Positions 1-13,900 of a stretch of 64,000 nucleotides of DNA are shown in pieces. The position numbers and the translations under genes are program-made. The notes beneath the pieces are model-generated. The model made no database searches and was not told where the DNA came from. It saw nothing but the letters and a program-made list of their open reading frames with translations. Origin of the DNA: Monarcha castaneiventris obscurior (Eukaryota; Chordata; Aves; Passeriformes; Monarchidae); NCBI GenBank assembly GCA_026261815.1, contig JAMPIT010000206.1, forward strand, positions 1,674,001 to 1,738,000. Direction: 5' to 3'. Numbering within the stretch: the stretch's first letter is position 1; each line of letters opens with the position of its first letter.

Positions 1-1932
1 ATTCACAAATTTTTGAAGCTCTGAGGCAAAGGGAGTAAACTGTTAACAAACGAGAAATATATATTCATTATCAGCATCATAAGGAATACAGGAAGTTTCA
101 CTTCCTTGATTGTGCCAAGAATAAATAATGAGAAAATTCTCTTCTTTTGGGGGGAGTTGGTTAAACTAACTGAAGATTAATGTTCAAAGTTACCTAGAAA
201 CCAGTTCTGACCAGTGACAGAACTGAAATCTATGTTTAAGCTAGTAACGAGGGCAAAATTAGTGTACTTTTTCTAATGGAAAAAATGCTAAAACAATAAG
301 AATAAGCTGATAGGAAAAGGTGATAAAATAGAAGTGAGAACTGTCATAAGCCTCTTGTCCTGATGGGTGATTGTATCTCTGCTGTTTAATAGAACAAAAA
401 CCCGTTGGTGAGGTGAATGACATTTTTCTTGAGTGCAGATGTCCATTCCAAGCTGATCATGTTGGTTCCCCTGATAGCTGGCAGAGAGGCACTTCGGGAG
501 TGATTCATCTGGTTTAGATGGATATCTAAGAACAGATTGTGTTTCACACAGTCTCCATTCCTCCAATAACTGAAAAGGGAACCTAAATGAATAGCCTAAC
601 AGGATTCCTTTCTCCTCAGGTTGCCAGAACCCTGGCAGATAAATCCAGCTGTCCCTTAAGAAAGTTTTGTACAAACTACTGACAAATGAAATGTGAATAA
701 TAAATATTGGTTGTGATCACTTTGAGGTGGAGAGCCTGTTAAATAAGGGGGAAAGTGCTTAAGGTAGTCGGTATACTTTATTCATGTATTTTATTCTTCA
801 AAAGTTTTGCAACTGTGCAGTCCAGTTGCTTAATAGAGCTTACTAAGAGCTGTATAGCAGGTATTCATTGATACAAATGCATGCTGAAATATTTACATAT
901 GCATGTATAAATTAACACAATTGTATGGTATTGAGGTAATGACAATAGGAAATATCATGGTATGTTTGATTAAAAAGTGTATGGACTTCCTTAACTACAC
1001 CACTAACATCTCCAGTGTTAGTACTTTGCCACTGTCTTGACTTTCATTTAAGCAAGGAGACAGACTGATAACAGAATTTGTCTGCCTAGGTCACGGTGAA
1101 TGGGGAGGTTTACAAAGGAAATAAAATTATTATAATGTGGTTACTTTCCATGTAAGTTTACTGGTGGTGGTTAGTACCAGTGCTAAAGAGTGCTGTTCTC
1201 ATAAAAGAATTTCCTGAGGAATCAAAAGTAAACTCTGCAGCTTTATCTAGCAACACTGCCTTCATTTGCATTCAAGACAAAAGCTCACTGTTGCCCGTGC
1301 AACCTATGGATTTTTTTCCCTCAAAGAACATACTATTTTCCTCCTATTTGTGATCTTATCTCTTAATTCTCTTTTCCTTACGTATTTCAAATGAGTTTTA
1401 TATGGTCAGTATAACCTCAGGTACACATTTAGGGGGGTTACAAGCAGTCATATTTTTTCCTCTTAACATTTTGTTCATAATGATTAGAACTAGCAAGTAC
1501 TGTAAATCCAAGAATTGAACATCTTATTTTTACCTTTAACAAAGCCAATAAAGTGCTGCTAGTTTGCAGCATGGGTTAAAAAAATAACAATTTAAAAAAC
1601 CTCCAGCCTCCAGCCAAACTCAGCTTCAAACTGGCATCATGAAAATCACTTGCTTTATGAAACATCAACCTGTTGTGGAGCTGTTGGTAAAGCTCCGCAG
1701 TTGTGCTGTATATTTCACATGCATGGATTTGTGTGGATGTAGCTATTTAGGATCCTTAGGTACTACTGTTTGTTTAATAATTAAGTTCCTGCATCTCATT
1801 AAAAAAAAAAAAATTGGAAGACACTGGTAGACTTTTTAGTTGGTTACGTGATAAATATTATGTTTATGATTTGCAATGTTTGTTTTTCTCTATGTGTTCA
1901 TCAACATTCTAATCTCATAATCTCGTATGTAG
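1..1932 (+). other. GAB1: GAB1 intron upstream of the large exon (partial)
   Basis: AT-rich non-coding DNA ending in an acceptor (ctcgtatgtag) at 1932. The open stretches in it, including the 128-codon minus-strand one at 288-674, lack codon bias, splice context or recognisable motifs. I see no repeat or RNA gene in it. Confidence 0.8.
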
Positions 1933-2534
1933 ATCTCATGCTGACTCTGCAAAATCCAGCTCTTCAGAAACAGACTGCAACGATAACCTGCCCTCCCACA
2001 AAAACCCTGCTCCATCAGGGAGCAAGCACGCTGTGAACGGCTTCTTCCCGCAGCAGGGCGTCTACGACTCCCCACCTTCCCGCTCCGCGCTGACGCTGGC
2101 AGACTCCAGCCTTTACAACCTGCCTAGGAGTTACTCCCAGGATGTTTTGCCCAAGGCAGCGTCTCCATCTGGGACTGATGCAGAAGGAGAGCAGCATGTT
2201 TTCAATACCCCGTCAGCAACGTCATTGGACGCACAGATGAGGCACATCTCCATTAGCTATGACATTCCCCCCACACCCGGAGGTACTTATCAGATCCCAC
2301 GAACTTTTCCAGAGGGAACATTGTCTCAGACTTCAAAACTGGAGACTATTCCAGACATCCCTCCACCTCGGCCACCCAAACCTCACCAGGCGGCGGATCG
2401 CTCTCCTGTGGAAACCTGTAGCATCAGTCGCACTGCTTCAGACACTGACAGCAGCTACTGCATCCCCGCCGCAGGAGCGCCGCCCTCGCGCAGTAACACC
2501 ATTTCAACGGGAGATCTGAATGTCTTCCGGAAAG
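1933..2534 (+). CDS. GAB1: GAB1 large central exon (CRK/PLCgamma-type and GRB2 docking region)
   Basis: 602 bases. The first base completes a codon from the previous exon, and the exon ends one base into a codon before donor gtcagt. It encodes 200 full residues, from Ser-His-Ala-Asp to Phe-Arg-Lys. It carries a series of YxxP motifs (YDSP, YNLP, YDIP, YQIP, YCIP), which are CRK SH2-type sites; the equivalents of human Y307 and Y373 are reported PLCgamma sites. The proline-rich IPPPRPPKP is the atypical GRB2 SH3 site. The serine-rich start matches vertebrate GAB1 ([11 protein letters not shown]). Substitutions relative to human are concentrated in the linker between YNLP and YDIP. Confidence 0.96.
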
Positions 2535-4312
2535 GTCAGTATTCCATGCGTTGTCCTGCAGAATTTTTGTTGAATTATGTGATATGAATGGGCTGAATGA
2601 TGTGAGGGGCATTTCTAGCCTGTAGGAACAAGTGTGTAGCCCCTCACAAAGTGGTCTGTGTTCAGTGTTTAAAATATGTAAGAAAGAGGAAAGGAGATTT
2701 TTAAAGGAAACCGTCAGAACAGCAAAGCACAGAATGTGCATCGATAAGGGATGTACAGTGCACTGTGGCATTCAGCCTTGGCTAAAAATACTTGAAGACC
2801 TAGACATATTTATTTGGTAATGAGCTCATATAACTGAATTCAATACTACCATTATCAGTCTTTCAGAAAGACCAAAGTGAGGTTAGTGAAGGGTGGTCCA
2901 GTCTGGAGAAGCTGAAAGTGTTTCATGAAGCTCAGTGGGACATGGTGTATACCCAAAACTTTGAGATCAACCCTGATTTGATGAACATTGCCACCACCCT
3001 TTCTTTCTGTTGTTGTGATAGATATGCTTACTGCAGTTTTAAAGTAAAATTAGAGTTGTTCCTTGTGGCCACCTAAATGTTGGTACTCCAGATATGCTGC
3101 CTTGTGTATTGTCTTGTTAACCACTCTTGGGCTAAGGGTTTCATTTTCTTTCAGATTTCTGAAGCAGGTGCGTATTACAGCATTGTTTTTAAAGTGAAAT
3201 TTTATACTGGTTAAAGTTGATACTAATGTTAGAGGTGATTTTAAAGGAGAATTGTTTGAAATGAGGGATGAATACAAGTATTTTAGAGAAGGCAGTATAC
3301 AGAATGGGTGTGATCGTAGAGATGCTCACATAGTATTGTTCTATTTGTCATTCATTTTGTAGACTGAGAGTAAAATGGTGGTGGTTGTTAGTGTTTTAAA
3401 ATTACAAAGCAACATTATGAAAGATCCTTGTTTGCTTTGCTTATTTTCTTGAAGCTGAGATTGTCTGCCTCAGGAAAAGTAGTCTTTCTAAAAACAGTCT
3501 AAATTTGGTACTTAAGAGCAGAATTGTTTATCTTTCCTCTGTGGTGAAAATCAGGGATATTTTTCAGGGCTAGGTGGGGATAAACCCCAGAGTTTGCCCA
3601 GTTTCTGTGCTGGCATCATGAGGAGGGGCATCCCTGCTACAGGGTAAGGTAGCCTGCTGCCTGCACGGAGGAGGAGCACCTGGGAGCCAGGAGTCTCACA
3701 AAGACCCCTGTCCAACAAAGAACCAGCCACAGAGCTGAGGACCTGCTTAATGGGGACTGACAAGAGCCAGGACTTTGAAAAAGGAGAAATCTTTGGTTCT
3801 GCAGCATTCACTCCATCTGAAAGCCCCTGGAGACCACACTGGGGAACTGAGAAGGGATTCACCTCTTCCTGCAACAGATGGGATCCTGTTCAGTCAGCAC
3901 TTTCCAAGCAAAGGGCATCAGTCAGAAAACCTTTCTCCAGACCTTAAACTACATCTGCTCCTTGTTTATTTTAGAATAGGCTTTTCATGAAGGCCCAGAT
4001 TCTCACACTAAGTTAATACACCTGCTCAATTGAAAGGTAGACTCTGCTGCTTCTTTAAAAGCAAACATTCATTTCTCTTTTCTTGCCATGGAAAAACGCC
4101 ACTGTAAGAGCTTCAAGTTGTGACTGATGAGTGCTAAGGTTGTTTGTGAACACAGTCCTCTCAAATATAGATAAATCTAGGAGCCACATTTTCAGGAGGT
4201 GTGTTTGTGTGCTCTCAGAAGCAGATAGTAAATAACAACAGACTCTGGATGCCTGTGCCAAGTGACAGGAACAGGGGTGATAAATAGCCACTTTCTCTTC
4301 TTGTTTCTTTAG
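2535..4312 (+). other. GAB1: GAB1 intron between large exon and YDIP exon
   Basis: 1.8 kb intron, GT-AG. Most of it is unremarkable. Around 2866-2996 there is a protein-like stretch (see findings) that cannot be a GAB1 cassette, because splicing in phase gives an immediate stop. The 3550-3950 part is less AT-rich and has overlapping short open frames on both strands without recognisable similarity. Confidence 0.7.
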
Positions 4313-4398
4313 AAATTAGTTCTCAAGACTGTTATGATATTCCACGAACGTTTCCGAATGACAGATCTAATTCTTTGGAGGGCTTCCATAACCACTTT
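4313..4398 (+). CDS. GAB1: GAB1 exon with YDIP site (human Y406 equivalent)
   Basis: 86 bases. The acceptor is ttgtttctttag and the donor gtaagt. The first two bases complete the Glu codon split with the preceding exon; 28 full codons follow. It encodes [17 protein letters not shown] and then LEGFHNHF, the conserved YDIPR motif bound by PLCgamma or CRK SH2 domains in mammals. It ends in phase 0. Confidence 0.95.
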
Positions 4399-4604
4399 GT
4401 AAGTATGACTTGATCTGATGAGAGGCGACAGTGACAGTGCTTGAATGCTCTTTGTTCCTGTATAAGAAAGCAAGCTGTGCAGTGTTTGTGATTTTTCAGT
4501 TTCAATAGAATACATTAATCTGAGTAGATTAGGTTAAAAGACTCATATGATTCACAGCTGATTGCATAACTTATTTTGTTAAAGGAAATATATGTTAATT
4601 CTAG

Positions 4605-4908
4605 AAAAACAGAAGCATGTTGACAGTGGGAAGTGTTTCAAGTGAAGAACTAGATGAAAATTATGTCCCAATGAATCCCAACTCTCCTCCACGACAGCAT
4701 TCCGGCAGCTTCACTGAACCCATCCAGGAAACAAACTATGTACCAATGATACCAGGCACGTTTGATTTTCCATTATTTGGAAAGCAAGTCCCTCCTCCTG
4801 CTCACATGGGTTTCAGGTCCAGCCCAAAGACCCCTCCCAGACGGTCGGTACCTGCTGCAGAATGTGAGCCACCGCCAGTGGATCGGAACCTCAAACCAGA
4901 CAGAAAAG
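4605..4908 (+). CDS. GAB1: GAB1 exon with two PI3K YVPM sites, MET-binding motif and GRB2 SH3 site
   Basis: 304 bases, ending one base into a Gly or Ala codon before donor gtgagg. It encodes two YVPM motifs (human Y447 and Y472), which recruit the p85 SH2 domains of PI3K. It also holds the MET-binding segment ([14 protein letters not shown]) and the canonical GRB2 C-SH3 site ([13 protein letters not shown]). As I recall the human protein, Met-487 just before the [10 protein letters not shown] core is Lys here, and the VKN before VLTVGS reads NRS here. Everything else in the docking motifs is intact. Confidence 0.96.
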
Positions 4909-7900
4909 GTGAGGAAAATGTCCAAGAGAAGCTAATTTTTATCATCTAAGAAAATAACATAGCTCTCTCAACTTCTGATTAGTGGAAAATGATCATGATT
5001 TTAGAAATTATTTTACAAATAATTTTTATCCTAAGAGATAACCAAATCACAGAGGAGCCCTAGGATTATTTTTAACATTATTAAAACATCACAATAACAA
5101 TGCCAAATAAAAGCATAAGGTTAGAATTTATTGCTGTAGTTACTAATGAAAAAATATCACTGAATTCCTAAGATTCAGAAGTGTGCGCTTATATATAGAA
5201 GACACTCAGGATGCAGAGAGAGAACACAAAGCATTGGGTAGAACACAAATTTATAGCCATAACAATGCTTGGTACAGGATCAGTACACACAGTCATTTTA
5301 GAGGGCCCCTTCAAACCTATCCTAAAAAAGTAATCTCTTGAATCTGGTGTGTAATGTGTTTATTTTTCCTTAAAATAAGGATTATTTGGGTGACCAGAGT
5401 TTGTACGGAACCAAGACAATTGGGTTTCAATGTGTCTGTGAGAGATATTTGTATAGAGAATCCCTAATAAATACCTTAGATTTTCCAGTTTATCTAAAAT
5501 GTTTTATCAGCCATCTTACTAGAAATACAGGCAAATGCTTAAAGAACTTGTTTCCCTGCTAAGTTTTTGAGACAAGATAACTTATTTCTTGTAGAAGAGG
5601 GAACTAAAGAACATTAGGTCAAATGCCTGCCCTGTTTTGCATTTGAGTAAGCCCTATTTTTAATCTTATGTACTTGAAAAAATTAGTATTTACATTGAGA
5701 ATGACTGATTTCATTGTGGGAAAGTGTGATGGCAAATATCCAGATGATCCAAAATATTTGCTAACTAAACCTTTAAATTAGTATTTTTGCCACTAAGTGA
5801 AAACAGCCTGTAATTAAGGGAAATAGAGAGTATCACTATGATAGATGAGCTGTGTGAAATGGAAAGTACCACGTTTCATTCTGCCCGTCCATCTTCAGAA
5901 AGTGAGGCATGGCCTTTTTTAAGACTTTTGGCTCTCTGCTTGTGTTTAATTGTTTCTGTGTTACCAGACAGCAGTTTTGCTTAGTTCTTAAGAAATACTG
6001 GACAGGAACAGATTGATGAAAGTTGATACTGGAAAACATTCTCAGAATAAACTGAACTGAACTGAACTGATTTAAAATATTTTCCCAGACTGGCTAGTTT
6101 GTGTATTTTACTGATAAAATGTTTGACCTTCAAAAGTAATAAATGTGTGTGTTGAAAAGCGTCTCACTTTTGCTATTGGCAGTGCAAAGCCGCCGCACAG
6201 ATGTCTGCTGGGGCAGCATCGTTGCTCTTGCATCTTCCTTTTTGGAACTGAATTAGTGTTTCACATTCAGAAAGTGGCATGTAAGGCTCCTGCTTTGCTC
6301 CCGTCCTCAAATGCTTTACAGCTAGAAAGACGTATCTAACACCAGGGGAAGGACTTTTAGATGTGCTGACATACCTCTTAATGAGTGTAGAGTTACTGGG
6401 TGAAATCTTTGCCTGTAGACTTTCAGAAGGTGTTATCACTGTAAAATAATAGGATTGTTTAATATAATTTACAAGATAAAGTGGTTTTAAAGTAAAACTG
6501 TCCCTAAAAGTAAATACTGTATAGTAAATGCTTAGGGGCTGAAAAAAAAGTTTTGTGAATATCTGGAGCTGCCAAAGAATGGTAATGATTCTGATTTATC
6601 ACTGAGAGTTTTATCTTAGTGACACACACACACACCCCCCGCCTCACTGTAATTTTATCAAATGCACCACTGCAAGTTTTCCACTGTTGTGAAGAGCAGA
6701 TCTGATGACGCATCAGGATGGTGATATAGTCCCATTTCAGTAGTTGAGATCTCTACACAAATAACTCCTTCCAGATATACCTTTGGGAAAATAAAACTTC
6801 AGGTTCCTTTGAATTATATTAGATAAAGCCCTTGTTTACGTGGACCTTTACTTAACTAAAACAAGCGTGGTCTTTATATTCTTCTGTGTTGCTTTATCAG
6901 CTTTCAAGTTCTTGTAGCAGCTTCTATTATCAGTTTGTTTCTGCTTATGTAAATGTACTGCAATGCTCTTCTGCTACAAAGTAGTGCACAGAAAGTGTCA
7001 ACTAGGCCTGTGTGTTCAATAAATCTTTGGCAGACACAGCAGGGGAGGAAATGGAACATAAGATATTTACCTTCTGGCTATTGTTCCTTTAAATGTTGAG
7101 GGGTTTAATATGCCATTGGTTCAAGAACTTCTGTTGAAGACCACCGGTGCTGCTCCAAAAGATTTCTCTAAAATACTGCAGATATCAGGTGTGTTGGGGG
7201 TAAGGAGTTATGAGGGCACATCTCATGTTCTGTCTGAAGAAGCTCCTCTGTCTTTTTTTTATTGGTTACAGATTGCTGCAAAAACAGTGTTTGCACTGCC
7301 TCCAAGCTTTTTGGAAGCTATTAGAAATACCACCAACACCTTTCACGTGAGCATTAGCTTTAGCTCAGTCATGTTTTTGTGGGCCAGGGAGGTTTGTTCC
7401 ATCCAGTGCTAAAAATGCATTTGACAAAGAATGCAGTGAAGCCAGCATATAAAGAAAGTATACACTGCTTTTGTTGTCAAACGTACGTGTTCAGCATCTC
7501 CTTTGTTTTCCTTTGATTTAAGAGCTTGCTGCTTACAGGCAGCAAACTATACAGGCAGTATAGTTTGACAAGGGTAGAAAATGGAGGGCTTGGTGATGGC
7601 GCCTCTGTTCTCCCTTTACTGTTCAGTTTTGCCAACCTGAGATGAAACTGAGACTCACTCCCTTCTGGTTGTGCTGTCTTTGAAGAATAACGTGTCAGGC
7701 AGCAAGGATCTGGCAGTCTGTCTATCAGCAGTAGTGACTGTACCATGTAAGGTCTTCACAGCTCTGATATAAGCACCTGACACTCAGGATAATTTATCAA
7801 ATCATTAATACTCTCCAAATTGTTCAAAATAGTTACAACTATACAGAAGTATATGGAAGTTGTGATTGTGCCATAGGTAAACCAAATGTAGGTAATAGGT

Positions 7901-10900
7901 CTAAAATTCCCTAAAGTATGTGCAAATTCTTCTGAGGACTTGTGCAGCCCAGCAGTGAGAGCCTTAGGCTCTTTGATCTCCCCAGCCTGTTTCTTTTTCC
8001 ACTGGTCTCTAGGAGAGCTTGGTTTCAGAAAATGGGTTAAAAAGTAAGAATGAGGAAAAATATCTACAGCCTTGAGATTACAATACAGACTCGTGTAGTT
8101 TTATTTCTCTAGCTCACAGCTGCTTCTGTAAATGTGGGGAGCTTCCAGCACTTTCTGGAAGTCTTGAAAGTAATTTCAAAACATAGTGTTGGCTTCCTGC
8201 CCCAATACCTTGAATCAAAGCACTTTCCTTTTTCTTTAGAGAAGCATACCAAAAGGTGAGTGATGTTTTGCTTGGGACAAAACTGAGTGCATTTGGCAGG
8301 TGCTTTTCTGCATTCACCTGTAATTGAATGACAAAAATAATCTCTTTTTTGATTTGGTTTTTTTCAGGGTGCTGTTTCTTTAGTTATATAGGACCATTGG
8401 CTATATTGATTTTTGTATTTCTGCTTTTTGGCTGCTTTGGCTTGCCACAGTTGCATGTAGTCCTGATGCTAAATTGGAAGTGTGTTTGCTGGTAAAAGGC
8501 TTCAAGCAGAAAAAATATTGCATCCACCCATGCAGTTGGGTCTTATGCCCTGAATTGTTCAAAGACAGTGACTGGTTCTGCTGCAGAACAAAAGTGACTT
8601 TTGTTGTGATGGTGACATGCCTTCCTCGCAATACTGTTTGTCCAAGAAGGAGCAGTAGAATTAAAGGTGCCCAAATGCAGCGAGGTGAAGGAAGACTCCC
8701 TAGGCAGACAAGGCAGCAAAGAACAACCAGGTCCTCTTTTCAAGGGAAAAGTTCGTGGTCAAAAATAAAATTAAAAAGGTGTGAATTTTTTTTTTATGGG
8801 CCAGGAGGAAGCATTTCAGTGATGCAGCATTTGAGAGATGGGGGTGTCTGTGAACCTCTGGGCATGACAGTGATCCCCTCCTGCCCCAGGATTTGTTTCC
8901 ATGGCTAGGGCAGAGGGGTATCTCATCTTAAAACAAGACTTTAAGACCAAACAACTACAAAAACTTTTTTTTTTTTTTTTTTTTTAAGATAACCGTTTAG
9001 GAGCCACACAGAACTAATCCTTAGAGCTATGTAACATCATCCCATTTGTAAGGTTGAAATCTCTTAAGAAATATGTGCTTGTCATCTTGATTGATAAAAT
9101 ACAGTTTTTCAATATCTGAACCAAAGTGTAAAGTCAACAATGGAATTGGTGATGGTGGAGTTTACTTCCTCAGAATCTCAGCTTGATGCCCAACTTACAT
9201 TTAATCAGTAGCTTCTTTTTTCTATGTCATAGCACGTTTCTACCAAAGTGGGTTTTTTAAGGTTCTGAAAAGAAATATATGAACAGTGGACTGAACTAAC
9301 AATTCATGGCCATGATGGAATGAAAATCAAAAGTTAAATCTCATTCATTTGAATATAATATATGAATGTAATGTATGAGTGAATGAATATAAATGTCATT
9401 TTTGTAAAGTTTTTGATCAATAATACTTAAAAGCACTTTCTGAGAGAATTCCATTTAGCACAGGTCCTAGTTCAGGGTGCTGGGGAGCTGAGATAGAACA
9501 ATGCCCTTGGGATCTCTCAGCAGAATGCTGACAGAGGCAATACAGAATTTAGGATTCCCAGCTTACAACATGGTACTGAATTTTGCTCCATTTGTCTTGA
9601 ATAGCAACTCTATTTGTCCAAATATTGTTAGGGTTTAATTGCATTCAAGATTATTTTAAACAAGGATTTTCCGTCCTAGTTTTGGGTGGGGCAGCACAGA
9701 TTATTTTGCTGACAGCAAAAGTAAGCAATAGTTAGTGTAGTGCATTTAAGCGTTTTTTTTAAGGCTTATATTTCAACAAAAATATATCAGCATCTAGTCT
9801 GAGAGGCTTCCTACAACTTAAGTCCACATGATTGCCTTTAAAAAAGACTGCTACTTGGCCCTGGTAATTTTCAGCCCAGCATGTGGTAAACTTGGATTTG
9901 GAGATAGTGAATGATGCACACATTTCTTTTCATGCCAGGAAAATACCCAGTTACAGCTTGAAAACAAGAAAACAAACAAACAAAAGAAACCAAGAGAGAG
10001 GAAAAAAATTCTCATGGAGTTGGAAATTGTGATTGTTTTTTAAAATGTTAAAAATCTTATCTGGTTGTTTCTCTCATAGTTTTTTTCTCCTTTAAGATGT
10101 TAAAAGACATCATTTGTGTGGTTACACCACAAATATGTGGATTGCTTCTAAAAATGTGGCTGTATCTTTGCAACCACTCCTCATGACCATCTCCCAAATG
10201 GATTAACTTCACAGAGAATTCCAATTTTCTTTATAAAAGAGCCCAGGCCCACTTTGAAAAGGTAATTGTGTACAGGGCTTTCCCGTGGCAGGAAGCACCT
10301 GCCACATTCTGGTCCCCATAGGACCTGCTGGGATGCTTCTGGATGACTGGAATAATCTGCCATTGTTGCAGTGTAGCATGGTGCTCTACAAATCCCAGGC
10401 AAAGTAGGTAGTTGTTAAGGAAATTAAGAATCCTCATTAATCATGAAGGTAGCTATAAATAGCCTGATGAACAGTTTCCTTGTTAGACACTCAAACATGT
10501 AAATATTTAAGTTGGACACGGTGAACATATTGCATGTCCTGATACAGCAGGAGCAGCACGCCATCCTTAAATAAAACTTCAGAGAAACACTTAGAGAATT
10601 TGTGACAGCAGGAGCTGATAATTCTTTTAAAATAATAATGATTAGGAGCTGGTAACACCTGCAGTGTTCTTCACTATCATCATTGTCTTGCATATTCTTT
10701 AATAAAGGTTCACTTATGTCCTGAGGCTTTAGGACAAATAGGCACTGAAAAGATGAGAACAGTGATTTCAATCTGCAGCAAGAACTGAACTAAAGATCTG
10801 TTGAAAAAAAAATTGTAATTTTTGTGATGACTTTTCTGAAAGAATTATTGTTCATTTTACTTTTAAGAAATTCATGCATTTAATCTTCTGTTCTGTCTTG

Positions 10901-13900
10901 GAAGCTACACCCCTTGTTCATTCCATTTACAAATTTCAAAAGATTAAGCTTTTGGGGACTGTTTTGATGCTTCCTTTGAGTTCCTAAAGCAAGTTGAGTA
11001 CAAATTTATTGATTTTTTTTTTTTTCTTCTTTGATCCTCCACAAGCTCCCATTTAGCTGAAAATTACACTTCCTCCATGCTGTACTAAATTACTTGTACA
11101 AGTCTAGTTTTTACTTAATGGCTTTAAATGAAGTTTACATAACTCCTTGCTGTGATGCACCAGTCCTTAATTTGCAGCTGTGATTTGTCTTCCAAAACTT
11201 TGAAACAACAAATAATTTCAATAAAGATTTAATTTAGATGGCTGCATCACAGCTGCAGAGGAAGCTGCACTTTGCTGGACACAGTGGTTGTAACAAAATT
11301 AAACATACCAGTTTTCTGAAGACAAACTGCAATACTTGCTTCGATACTAATGCTATGGATGATTAGGGTTATGATTAGGGCTAGGGATTTTTTTTTTTAA
11401 ATTAATTTTAAACTCCAAAGATATGAGGTAGAGCAGGAGCAAGAGAACATGGGTAATAATGCTCTATTTTTATTTCTCTTCATAAAATTTTTCTTTTCTT
11501 TTCTGTGTCCTTATTACTTTTGTCAAGAAGACATAGTTTTTGATGCCCATATTGTCATGCTTATCCATTGGTATTTAACAGGCTTCATGTTAATTTTTAC
11601 TTTTCTGGTGAATAATTCAAATTCAGTTATTTTTTCTGTGTTTTGTTTTTGAAGTCTGTTGGACTTCACAAATCTTAGTGCAGCATTAAACTGCTAATCA
11701 ATAAACACTCCAGAACAGTGTACTTTGGTTTTAAAACAGTCTTTGTTATTGAATGCTTTTAATTCATCATGCTTTGGGGGATTTTAAAATACAGACATGT
11801 AGAGTTACTCACAAATTAGAACAGTCAATAGTATTTTGATGATTAATAGCTTTGGTATTCTCTGAGTAGTTTTATGGCTTTTGCCAAATATTTTAGGAAT
11901 ACCAGTGAACCTTAGCTGTCAGATCCAGTTGGGCTTCTTCATAATCAGATATTTTTTCCAAATTAATTCTTAATTTCTGGAGCATTCAAAGTACCAGTTC
12001 TCTGTAAAAAGTTATTTTGAGGAGATAAAGATGTCTGAGAAGACTGGAGAGCCTGTCTTTATGTGACTGCTTTTTATATTTTATAACATTGAAGAATAAG
12101 TTGATTTCAGTTTGTTTTTATTGTCCTAAAGAGACTATAGTTATCAGCATCCATGTCTTATCACCAACCAGAACAAAGCACATTATTGATATTCCTACTT
12201 GTTGGTGGATACTAGTATGGAAATCCAGTTGAATTTTGTATAACTAAATACATGTTTCTAATTAGAAGTACCTTGGCAGGAAGCAGTCTTACAAAAACAG
12301 AGATGAAAAAGCAAATTCAGGATATTTGTAGAGCTCTGTGTTGAAGACCATGTACTTGGGAATCAGGTTCACTGGGGTGAGGAAGAGGAAGAGAAGGAAA
12401 GCAGGAGTTTATTCTGCAGAATTGAAAACCAAATAATAAACCCTGTGGGAGTAAGCCAGTGAGTTTCCGCCTTGTTTTTCAAGGAAAAATCTACTGTGAT
12501 TCTTAGTACGGGAATTCTTTGACCTCAGTGCAAATTTCAGTTTCATCTAATTACGAAGAAAAGGGGGAAAGGTGTGTATTTTGTTAATGGAAACAAGAAA
12601 CTGCTGTTAGTTATTTCTCACCGAAAGCACTTTCTGGTGCTGGGATGCAGGGCATTTATGTGGCTGGTTTTTCCTTTGCTCTCCCCCTCCTATCCCAAGC
12701 GCAGCACTGCTCTAGCATTCCTACATCTGATCTCCTTGTCTCATGAGGATTAGTCCTGTTGGCCAGGAAATAGCATTAGCAGATCATGCATTCCTCAAAT
12801 TTTATATCACATTAGTATATTTACCTTAAAATTGTAAGCCCTAAATAGCTGGTGTTTAAATAGAAGAGTTAGCCTCTTTTGTGAGGATGTTTGTGATTTC
12901 CTGATGTGAAATCCCATGCCAGCAAGCCATGGAGCAAGCATCCAGTCAGGAAAGAAGTGTCCTTAACAGAAATCATGTTTAGTTTTGGTATTTCAAGGCA
13001 ATAGCCTGAGAACAAATTAATCTCTTCAGCATTATGTCCTCAAAACCAAAAACATTAGGACCCACCCACAATGATACAGGAATTTACTGCAGTGGGACAA
13101 CTTCCCCCCCCCCCCAATATTATATTCCAACCAAAAAGGTTTTACAGTTTAAAGCATTGTTTGAAACAAACTCAAACATGTCAAATGGACTCTTCTCCTG
13201 GTGACTTCACAGACAAAGGCAGCATTGACGTGCCCCCCAAATGCCAGGAGCAGAATTCGTGCATCTGAGTGCGCTCCAGTGCTGCAGCCATAATCGCCTG
13301 TGCTGCCTGGCAGTTTGTACAAGCAGCCATTTGTTAGAAAAATAGACTTCATTAGCAATTTTTCAGCTCGGAGTGCTCTTGTATAGTCTGATAGAACATG
13401 CAGAAGCTGAGCTTCTCTCTCCTGTAGCATTTTGCATTTCACAGGTGGTGACTTGACTGAACAGTAAAAACATCTAATTTTCACTTCTTGTTTGGTTGGT
13501 TTCACTTGACATAATTTATTTGGGTTTTTTTTCCTGTGTAGGTTTGCATCCAGTGGTGCCGCAACATTTATTTCCTTTTCAGTTAGAAAAAAAATGAAAT
13601 TGCATAAATGAAACCTTTTTTTTTTCCTTTACCCAGATTTGTCCTTCCCAGAATAGGTGTGTAAGGTAAAAGTATTCTATTTTGTGAGATGAGGTAAATC
13701 TGAGCCTGTGGGAACCACAGGGAATGTGTTCCTCAGTATTGCTGGCGTTGGAATGCTGTATGGAGCCAACTCTCCATAGAGCCCTACTGTCACTACACTG
13801 ATTTGAAGAACAGCCCTGTGACACTTTACCTCTAGTGAGCATTAGTGGATAGAACAGATGTGGGAGACCAGTCTGCTGTACAGGTGGGAAGCACTTTCCC

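Noticed and set aside
288..674. 128-codon minus-strand open frame at the window start
   Set aside because: No initiation context, no family resemblance, inside the GAB1 intron; length possible by chance.
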